Source: Coenobita brevimanus (Eukaryota > Arthropoda > Malacostraca > Decapoda > Coenobitidae). From it: a stretch of 64,000 nt of DNA. The translations under genes were made by a program, and so were the position numbers. Positions 55,871-64,000 of this stretch are shown in pieces. The notes beneath the pieces were generated by a model, which saw only the letters and a program-made list of their open reading frames with translations, did no database searches and was not told the DNA's origin. Position 1 is the stretch's first letter. Each line of letters opens with the position of its first letter. The stretch is taken from positions 12,644,928 to 12,708,927 of the forward strand of contig CM064670.1 of assembly GCA_032717465.1 (NCBI GenBank). Direction: 5' to 3'.

Positions 55871-55949
55871 TAATATCATGACATAGTTTGCAATAGTAAC
55901 AGATTAGATGGCACTGAAGTATGATAGTGTTTGCAACCCCTGGCTTTTC

Positions 55950-56125
55950 TGAGCTCACTGGGCTGCAGGCCGAAGGTGCCCTTCTTCTGCAGTCCATTGT
56001 CCTCCTCCTGGGGGATAGGGAGAGGGAACTGAGGAATATTTTACATAACCAGGCAGCTTCACACCTAGGTCATATCAGTGCCAACATGTGAAGGCGTCCC
56101 TCTCCAGCACCGGTACTGAGGTGTA
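55950..56125 (-). mobile_element. SINE family 1 copy g
   Basis: Body blocks GGGCTGCAGGCCGAAGGTGC, CTGCAGTCCATTGTCCTCCT, TAGGGAGAGGGAACTGAGGA and CATGTGAAGGCGTCCCTCTC. Headless, with almost no trinucleotide tail. Confidence 0.78.
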
Positions 56126-56174
56126 AGGTATTATGAAATAATCAGAGCCGCTTAGAATGCAACTCTGATGTGAC

Positions 56175-57029
56175 TTAACCCTTTGATGACACTTTTTTCA
56201 CTCTGTACTTACTGCTAATAGACAATTTTTTCAGCGTTGGAGAGAGTTTTCAAATTATAGCCTAGGAGTTAACCCGCCCCGTTCTGACCGATATTCCACC
56301 ACTGACTCCCCCAAATCTTGACCAATTTTGGGAAAAAAATTTTTTGGCTCAAACCTCCGCTTTTGGTGAGAAACATCGAAAATTCATAGAGAAATCACTC
56401 ACCTGGGGTTTAAAATACTGGATACAGGTAGCAGTTCCCTTTACCTTACTGGGTTTTCTATCATGCTAGCTCCAAAGAAAACGAGCTCAATGGGAGGATA
56501 ACTATTCCACATCACTTATAAATGGTATTTATTTATTTATTTGGTACGAATTTATATGTAATACGGGAGAATACTGGTTTTCGCATGGTAATTTAGGCAG
56601 TATAAGAATTGTTTCACTCACCACACAACATACCTGACCTTTTTTGGCGACATTACCTGATCATCATTTCTGACTGTTTCTTCCTCTAATGCAACATAAA
56701 CTTTGTCCTCCACATCGATTGGGAAATCACTCTGGCCTTGAATTTCGTACTGTGCACGACGTCCTTACCGGCCAGGTCACTGGTAACAGGTGAATTGCCG
56801 AGACAATGGCATGTGGGGGGGGGAGGTCTTGTGGGTTAAGGCATTGACCCTGCATGCCATCTTGTAGAGGAAGGTGTCCCTTGTATACATACCAAAAATC
56901 ATGCGCGAAATTTGAAAATTGGGCAAATTAGGGACCTTGCAATTGCTGCTCATTTATATACGTCAACGGGAGTCACAGTGACAAAAACGTGTGGACGTAT
57001 ACATACGTCAACGGGAGTTGGGGGGTTAA
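56175..57029. repeat. TTAA-bounded segment with CCC/GGG tips
   Basis: TTAACCCTTTGATGACAC at the left, CGTCAACGGGAGTTGGGGGGTTAA at the right in two parts (CGTCAACGGGAG and TTGGGGGGTTAA). Reversed, the right end begins TTAACCCCCC and carries GTTGACG, echoing GATGAC at the left. The interior has ATACGTCAACGGGAGT twice (56960, 57005) but no transposase. This is the best of the three TTAA candidates. Confidence 0.45.
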
Positions 57030-57059
57030 ACATAATCCTCATCATCATTCTCATTGCTG

Positions 57060-57290
57060 AAGAAGGATGCCTTCCTGTGGTGGCACTGATAAAGCCAGGC
57101 AGCCCAACCACCTGGTTTTGCAAATGTCCTTTCAGCACTTCCCTATCCCCTGAAAGGAAGAGGGTAGACTGCAGGAGGACAGCTTAAGCAAGCAATTCAC
57201 CGAGTTCACTCTTAAGATGAGCCTGGGGTTGTAAATATTACTGCTGCTACTGCTACTATTTCTACCACTACTACTACTTTCGTTTTCATA
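57060..57290 (+). mobile_element. SINE family 1 copy h
   Basis: Body GGATGCCTTCCTGTGGTGGC, TTTTGCAAATGTCCTTTCAG and GTAGACTGCAGGAGGACAGC, then GATGAGCCTGGGGTTG and a CTG/CTA tail (57237-57280). It lies 100 bp before exon 57390. Confidence 0.78.
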
Positions 57291-57389
57291 AAAGGTTCAC
57301 TATCTCAAACTGAATGAGTTTGTCTGGGCAGAGAATATGAAAAACATCCTGGGACTGAAGTGATAAACGTGAATGTGTTTATTTCACAG

Positions 57390-57450
57390 TGCGCGGAGGC
57401 ACGGTGGGAACAGTGGGCCTGGTGCTGGACTTCCTTGGAGCTGATGACAG
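57390..57450 (+). CDS. host gene exon 8 seen (LLTP-like)
   Basis: Acceptor ATTTCACAG. TG completes Val after the G of exon 7, then RGGTVGTVGLVLDFLGADD, ending AG before GTATTT (phase 2). The next exon begins G, giving Arg. Alternating Gly and hydrophobic residues fit a beta strand. Confidence 0.75.
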
Positions 57451-58180
57451 GTATTTTACTTTTCTGAACTTAAGCTGATCAGAAGATTGTGTTGATCCTC
57501 CTATAGCAAAGAAGACAGGCACTTTATTGAGATTAAGCTGTACTGTATAGAAGACTGTATACTTTTATATTCATAGAACAGTCAGTGACAGGCACTATTG
57601 ATATTGAACTTTGTAGAGGATTCACTGTTCATGCCTTTATCTTCATAGGGCATTTTAGAGTACTTTATTGAGCTGAAGCTGTGTAGATTTTTTTTTATTC
57701 TTTTATCTTCATAAAGCAGCCAGCGACAGGCACTTTTTTGAGCTTAAGCTGTGAAGAAAAATGCTTTTATCTTCATAGAGCAGTCAATGATATGTACTTT
57801 ATTGAACTTAAACTGTGTATAGGATTGAATCTCTAAGCTTTTATTCTTATAGAATTGGTACCATTTTCATAAAGTGCTTTCAGTTGTGTATAAAGTTGCT
57901 TTTGTATACATTTACCTTCATTGCTTCTTTCTACATCATTAATTGATGCCAAAGCACCTTATTCATAAAGTTTCTAGAGTTTAATGTAGGGATAAGATTT
58001 CTCGCATATATCTCCGTCACTCAGCCGTCGAACACATTGTAACTAAGCCAGAGTGCATTGTGTATGAGATGATTATCGGTTTGTTTTCATCTGGTGGAAC
58101 TAGGCCACTCTCACAGCTCAGATATAAAGTCATGGTTGCATGACATTCGATGACATAATGATGTAGGAAAACATCTCCCT
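57451..58180. other. intron sequence, no feature called
   Basis: AT-rich intron with loosely repeated AGCTTAAGCTGT and TTTATCTTCATAGAGCA blocks (57480-57840), about five diverged units of 60-100 bp. No coding signal seen. Confidence 0.5.
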
Positions 58181-58410
58181 GGTTACTCTACTGTTAACTT
58201 CACCTTGGTCTAAAACTGCCATCCCTCCATCTCCAGTGCGGGGCTAATAACAAAAGATTAACTCTAGAATAAAATGCTAGTTAAGAACAAGCGCTATAGA
58301 AAGGACATAGAGTCACAGTACTGTCTTTTTCTGCCACTGAACTACGTGAAATATGCTGCAAAAAGGATGAAAATTTGGACCAAGTTAAATTGAATGAAGT
58401 ACCTGTATAG
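58180..58410 (+). repeat. dispersed repeat family 2, copy c
   Basis: TTGGTCTAAAACTGCCATCC, AATGCTAGTTAAGAACAAG, AAGGACATAGAGTCACAGTA and ATATGCTGCAAAAAGGATGA match copies at 19075 and 14190 in order. From 58411 to 58790 nothing is recognised. Confidence 0.45.
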
Positions 58411-58799
58411 TCAAATTTACCCTCCCGTCTGACTACATATGACCAACCAAGCTGGAAAGATTACGGATCCGTGTCAGATTAGAACAAACTCGTCATACTT
58501 GCCCAGTCTTAGCTCTCCACTTGTACACCCGCCACACCCTGCACAACCAGACCAGCTTGTGAGATGAAAGGGGAGAAATGTTATGTAGATTTGTTAGTGG
58601 TAGAATAGAAGGTAAAGGCTCTCTGTCTGAACATAGCAGATCTGAATTCACGCCTGAGGATTGGTAGTTTATTGCTCACAGAATACCGTACAGGGCAGAG
58701 GTGTTAATCATTCACCTTAAATTTCCACTCTGAGGAAGTAATTAGTCTTGCCCCGGGCCCCTTGCTTGTAATGAAAGTAAAAAAAAAAGGCTGGATGAT

Positions 58800-58970
58800 A
58801 GACTTATATGAAGAGAGACTTGCATGATGATAGATATAGATGATAGATAGGCTTGTGTGATGATGGACTTGTGTGATGATAGATATTTTTGTGTGATAAT
58901 AGACTTGTTTGATGATAGACAGACTTGTGTGATGATAGACCTGTGTGATGAGAGATAGGCTTGTGTATGT
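58800..58970 (+). repeat. minisatellite GATGATAGACTTGTGT
   Basis: About seven imperfect units of 16-30 bp ending some 35 bp before the acceptor of exon 59009. Confidence 0.85.
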
Positions 58971-59008
58971 TAAAAATTGATAAAGATGCCATATGACTGC
59001 CTTGCCAG

Positions 59009-59126
59009 GGGACCGGGCTACGAGGCCGCGTTAACGTTCAGCCGCAGCACAGACAAAACGGCCACCAGACTCATCCTTGCCCTGACCTCCTTCCCGCCTC
59101 AGGGCACTCTCGCCGAACCCAAAGCT
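59009..59126 (+). CDS. host gene exon 9 seen (LLTP-like)
   Basis: Acceptor CTTGCCAG. G completes Arg, then GPGYEAALTFSRSTDKTATR, LILALTSFPPQGTLAEPKA, phase 0 before GTGAGT. The pattern of an amphipathic strand, a hydrophobic LILAL core and a proline turn before the next Cys-bearing exon matches the region ahead of the von Willebrand-type domain in vitellogenin-like proteins. This is a resemblance, not an alignment. Confidence 0.8.
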
Positions 59127-59149
59127 GTGAGTACCGCACCATCCCATCA

Positions 59150-59450
59150 CTGAGGCTGTTAAAAGGATTGGTAGGAACAATGCGGTGAAAAGGCTTTAGA
59201 GGATTGGTAGGAAGAACAAGAAGAATTTAGTTGATTGGTAGGGAAAAGAAGAGGACTTTAGATGAATGGTGGGAAGAACAAGAAGGGTTTAGGTGGCTGG
59301 TGGGAAGAATACAATGGGAAGGCTTTAGATGACTAGTAGGAAGAGTACAATACGAAGCCTTTAGACGACTGGTAGGAAGAATACAGTCAGAAGGCTTTAG
59401 ACGACTGGCAGGAAGAATACAATAAGATGGCGTTATAGGATGGGTAGGAA
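59150..59450 (+). repeat. minisatellite, about 40-bp unit
   Basis: Seven or eight units around GGCTTTAGACGACTGGTAGG and AAGAATACAATA. They start about 25 bp after the donor of exon 59009-59126. Confidence 0.88.
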
Positions 59451-59940
59451 GGTTAAAATAAAAAAAACTTCATTAAATTTCACTGGTTAAGGGAAGGCTT
59501 GACTCCAAAAGAAAGAAAACCATTTTCTCTCATTTTCTTTGCGTGTAATAGTATCTGAAATAGCCATACGAAGCACTTAAGGAACTCTTTTATGTAATTT
59601 AATATCTATGCTCCTTGTTGCTATAGACACACATAGATGATTGGGGTTCATTTTTATTTTCTTTTTTGTCAATCATAATCACTGTACTTGTTGTCTGATT
59701 TGATGTTTCTGTCTTTATATCGTTAGTTTTGAGAAGATCCCGTCATGTCGCCAGCCAATGCCGTCCTCATTACTGCTTTAGATACGGTATTAAAGGTGAG
59801 ATGCGATAGTTCTGTCCTCAGCCCTGCATTGATTTACAGTACTTATGTACTAAATTTGGAAGATGTGTAACTTTTGCTGGCAAGTGAAAGTAATTACCAG
59901 CCGCGATAGCGAAGCTAGTATTGTTTTCAGTGTGTGCGTG

Positions 59941-59941
59941 C

Positions 59942-60005
<64 letters not shown>

Positions 60006-60240
60006 GCACGATAACATCGCAACCGCTCAAGATATCATCATAAAATTGTACAGGTGTGTAATAGGGATGAAAATCTCCTACGAGTTCGAAATTGGTGAAA
60101 ATAGGTCAAGGTCTGTGCGTCTGTTATCACGATAACTTCGCAACCGCTCAAGTTATCATCGCAAAATTTCACAGGTGTATAGTAGGGATGAAAATCTCCT
60201 AAGAGTTCGAAATTAGTGAAAGTAGGTCAAGGTCAAGGTC
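59941..60240 (+). repeat. (GT)n array plus two 118-bp tandem units
   Basis: About 55 bp of GT, then two units (about 60005-60122 and 60123-60240) sharing CACGATAAC(A/T)TCGCAACCGC, CAGGTGT and GGGATGAAAATCTCCTA, GAGTTCGAAATT. The array-plus-unit arrangement mirrors 21960-22680 in reverse order. Confidence 0.88.
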
Positions 60241-60345
60241 ATATTCCAAGCCACGCAATTTATGTATCGGCTCACGGCTGATGTGATTCCCCCTTTGAGG
60301 AGGTCTTTTGTTACTACAGTTATCCCCCAACTTTGTCTGTCTCAG

Positions 60346-60489
60346 GTGTGCTTTGATCTGAGCGTTGAGAAGCCTTTTTACCCACCCCGTCGACATCCCA
60401 TTCAGCCCGAGGACCTGCACGCTACAACAAGCTTCAACATTCTGTATGGCACCTCATGCAACAGCGATCCGCCAGTCATGAAGGTTGAG
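60346..60489 (+). CDS. host gene exon 10 seen (LLTP-like)
   Basis: Acceptor CTGTCTCAG, 48 codons in phase 0: VCFDLSVEKPFYPPRRHPIQ, EDLHATTSFNILYGTSC, NSDPPVMKVE, then GTGAGT. The order Cys ... aromatic-Pro-Pro ... SFN..YG.SC followed by a V.G.L strand in the next exon recalls the C-terminal region of vitellogenins, where a W/Y-G-x-x-C motif is common. This is the strongest single reason for the large lipid transfer protein suggestion. Confidence 0.82.
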
Positions 60490-60780
60490 GTGAGTGAGTG
60501 AGTGAGTGAGTGAATGAATGGAGTGAGTGAGACAGTGAGTGAATGGAGTGAACGAGAGTGAGCCAGTGAATGAATAGAGTGAGTGAGACAGTGAGTGAAT
60601 GGAGTGAGTGATACAGTGGGTGAATGGAGTGAATGAGAGTGAGCCAGTAAATGAATGGAGTGAGACAGTGGGTGAATGGAGTGAATGAGAGCGAGCCAGT
60701 GGATGAATGGAGTGAGCCAGTAAATGAATGAAGTGAGTTACTGAATGAACGTGGAAGGTTAGAGTGAGTGATAAGAGCAG
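60490..60780 (+). repeat. GAGTGAGTGAATGA repeat starting at the donor
   Basis: The donor GTGAGT is the first of many GTGAGT/GTGAAT units running for about 290 bp. The true 5' splice site is thus followed by a series of near-copies of itself. Confidence 0.9.
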
Positions 60781-60789
60781 TGAGCAAGA

Positions 60790-61381
60790 GTGACATGGCA
60801 TAAATCAAACCCTTCTTCTCTACACACAGGACATAACTATAACCCTCTCTACACACAGGACATAAATCTAACCCTCTCTACACACACAGGACAAAAATCT
60901 AACCCTCTCTACACACACAGGACATAAATCTAACCCTCTCTACACACACAGGACATAAATCTAACCCTCTCAAAACACAGGACATAAATCTAACCCTCTC
61001 TACACACAGGGCATAAATCTAACCCTATTATTTTATACACAGGATATAAATCTAACCATTCTTCTCTGCACACAGGATATATATCTAAAGTTCTTTCATC
61101 GCTGCACACAGGGCATAATAACCCTTATTCTCTTCTACACACAGGGTATAAATCTGACCGTTATTCTCCTTTACACACAGGATATAAATCAAACCCTTTT
61201 TCTCCTCTACACACAGGACACCAGTCTAACTCGTCTACGTTTTGTCCTTTACACACAAGGCATAATTCTAACTTTTCTTTTTCTTCATCTTCTCCTCCTC
61301 TACACACAAGGCGTAAGTCTAGCCCTTCTTTTTCTCTGCACACTGGGCATAAATCTATCCCCTCTTCTTCTTTGCACACAG
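60790..61381 (+). repeat. minisatellite of acceptor-like units
   Basis: About twenty units of 26-40 bp, each with a pyrimidine run plus ACACACAGG (for example CTCTACACACAGGACATAAA). The last unit is the actual acceptor CTTTGCACACAG of exon 61382. Each unit is therefore a plausible decoy 3' splice site. Confidence 0.92.
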
Positions 61382-61525
61382 GGTACTCTGGACGTGAGCA
61401 CTGAGGCTCTGGCAAAGGTGGTGGCGGAACACAGTCCAGAGTGCGGCGACACCTCCTCCAGGGACAGGGACATCTTCTCTTCTCCTGTTTACGACCAAAT
61501 CAACTTCCATGCCGCGTGGACTGCA
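61382..61525 (+). CDS. host gene exon 11 seen (LLTP-like)
   Basis: 48 codons, phase 0 at both ends: GTLDVSTEALAKVVAEHSPE, CGDTSSRDRDIFSSPVYDQ, INFHAAWTA, then GTGAGT. A strand, then a helix with a Cys, then an S-P motif fits the arrangement described for exon 10. The gene continues beyond this exon, but no further exon was found before 64000. Confidence 0.82.
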
Positions 61526-62587
<1,062 letters not shown>

Positions 62588-62959
62588 CACCCCTTACACT
62601 CACCCCTTAAACTGCCTTCAAGATTAGTCATACATGCTATATATGATGATGACAATTTAGAAAACATTTGTAGTTCCTACACCCTTTACTCTCTCATATG
62701 GCCTATATTAGTCCTGCAGCAACATCTTAACTGTGAAAGTTCACATAAGGGGCATCCACTCTTCAAACTGAGATCAAACTGAGATAGTTGCAATTATGGG
62801 TGGGTGGGGGCGGTTCTTCAGTATGCTCTGATTCAGCTACATACTCGTACTCGTACACGTCATGTTTAACACAGGGACTCAATGGTAGCCATATAGACAC
62901 TCGCGAAAACTCAGTCCATCGATAACTACCATATCACCACATAGATCCTTTACTTTGCC

Positions 62960-63680
62960 CCGCAGCTGCAGGGACACGGGAAGCAGGTCTTGGTAAACTG
63001 GGTACCCAGTTGTGTTGACATTCACGGGAACGAAAAGAACGACACGAACGACGAACTTGCCACCAAGAGATCCGTTTTTGATCTGAGGCTTCCCTCGAGC
63101 CTGCCAACAACGAAGATCAAAGCCTAAAGATAAGCACATCTTCTCCCGGTACATGGGTGAATCATGTGTGGTACATGCCTCCCCGTCAGCCGCCTGGCAT
63201 GCTGTGGCCTTCCAGTACCATCATATTTCTGTAGATATGGCAGTTCTAACTCAGGTCTACACCGACTTGCACCGCCTTTGCCTTGGCTAGAATTACCCTT
63301 ACCAAATGCTTGATGTCAACAACGAGGAGAAGAACCATCACCATTCTCATGCATGGCACCACGTCACTACCACCAACCACTGCCCCTGAGGCACCAGCTG
63401 CTGATGCCAAGCTGATTGCCTGGACACCCAATTGACCTTGGCAAAAATGGTCACCGCCTCTCCCCCATCAAGATTAAAACAGTATGTCGCAGTCAGCACT
63501 TAATATCCAACAACCTAGTGTGGCAGGATGGGTGGGCTTGGGTTCTCTCATTCCCTGCATTGCTACAACGCCATGATCATCACTTACCAATACAGCATCA
63601 CTGGTGGGCCGCCCAACGGCAAGGACTTGCTCCAACACCTTACCTTGATGGATGAATGATAAACAAAGAAAAAAAAAAAT
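62960..63680 (+). mobile_element. LINE remnant with RNase H end and poly(A)
   Basis: The frame GKQVLVNWVPSCVDIHGNEK, then NDELATKRSVFDL (62970-63090) corresponds to the C-terminal RNase H signature WVPSHVGIxGNExAD-LA of Jockey/I/R1-type LINEs. In other frames a decayed Cys/His-poor 3' part follows (AWHAVAFQYHHISVDMAVLT near 63205). A run of eleven A at about 63668-63678 closes it. 5'-truncated and dead. The last 320 bp (63681-64000) hold nothing recognised. Confidence 0.65.
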
Positions 63681-64000
63681 TCTTGCTTAATGCGTGGAAT
63701 TTGTTAGAGAAGATGATTAACGTCCTCTAACAAACGCTCCGATTTTGATAGGACTGACAAATACACCAGAGCTATGGTAAATCTGTGTACCGGACATATC
63801 TCTTTCTTATCACCTGCCTTGTGTATTGATACGAGTAAATGTGTGTGTGGAAAAGTATTTTGATGTGTGTCGTCCTGTCTTGGCTATCCCTCGTTAGAGA
63901 GGAAACAGCCTAGGTATACTGATAGATTGATAGAATGCTCTTGTAAGTATGTACTGTACGTCTCCAGCCTTAGAATCCGAACTCTTCTGCCTAACACTGA

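Noticed and set aside
60790..61381. Possible CRISPR-like array (short repeats with variable spacing)
   Set aside because: The sequence is eukaryotic, units are contiguous and diverge gradually, and the last unit is a splice acceptor; it is a minisatellite.
62960..63126. Possible further host exon after CCCCGCAG
   Set aside because: The frame has the RNase H signature WVPS..DIHGNEK of a LINE and ends in a stop.

Overview
This is eukaryotic, invertebrate-type DNA, most likely a decapod or other malacostracan crustacean. That reading is an inference. It rests on the very high density of dinucleotide, trinucleotide and tetranucleotide arrays, large introns packed with several LINE families, a tRNA-derived SINE present in about nine copies, and Ty3/gypsy elements. 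No operons, CRISPR arrays or bacterial signals are present.

The only clear host gene lies on the + strand and is partial at both ends. I assembled eleven coding exons by hand: 8132-8214, 24485-24662, 25278-25391, 25654-25751, 28199-28302, 43327-43454, 44115-44205, 57390-57450, 59009-59126, 60346-60489 and 61382-61525. They total 1263 nt (421 codons), all have AG/GT borders, and every junction keeps the reading frame. The protein resembles the beta-rich part of large lipid transfer proteins (vitellogenin, apolipophorin or large lipoprotein type). The family call is tentative; the gene structure is firmer. Three introns (about 16, 15 and 13 kb) hold nearly all the mobile DNA.

Layout. 1-4.3 kb: remnants of Ty3/gypsy elements on the - strand (integrase, gag, primer-binding-site-like sequence) with long CT and TA arrays. 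4.5-7.7 kb: the 3' end of one LINE, then a long copy of LINE family A with a GATA tail, flanked on both sides by TG arrays. 8.2-14 kb: further LINE copies on the - strand, including a nearly complete Jockey-like LINE split by a 290-bp TA-flanked inverted-repeat element. 14.8-19.1 kb: a second, decayed family A copy carrying two separate insertions of a Jockey-like LINE. 19-28 kb: dispersed repeats, SINEs and four exons. 31.6-39.9 kb: a complete 8.3-kb LTR retrotransposon on the - strand whose domain order is gag-protease-integrase-RT-RNase H, the order that defines Gmr1-like Ty3/gypsy elements. 44.4-53.8 kb: a Jockey-like LINE split by a 6.05-kb deletion derivative of a related Gmr1-like element with almost identical LTRs and a 5-bp target duplication. 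54-57 kb: another LINE, a SINE and a TTAA-bounded segment. 57-61.5 kb: four exons separated by introns rich in minisatellites. 62-64 kb: a long GT array and an RNase H-bearing LINE remnant.

The most interesting points are the Gmr1-like pair with a SCAN-like capsid region, the young internally deleted derivative that keeps an open gag-protease frame, an antisense SINE that seems to supply the branch point of a host exon, and minisatellites that repeat splice-site sequence next to host exons.
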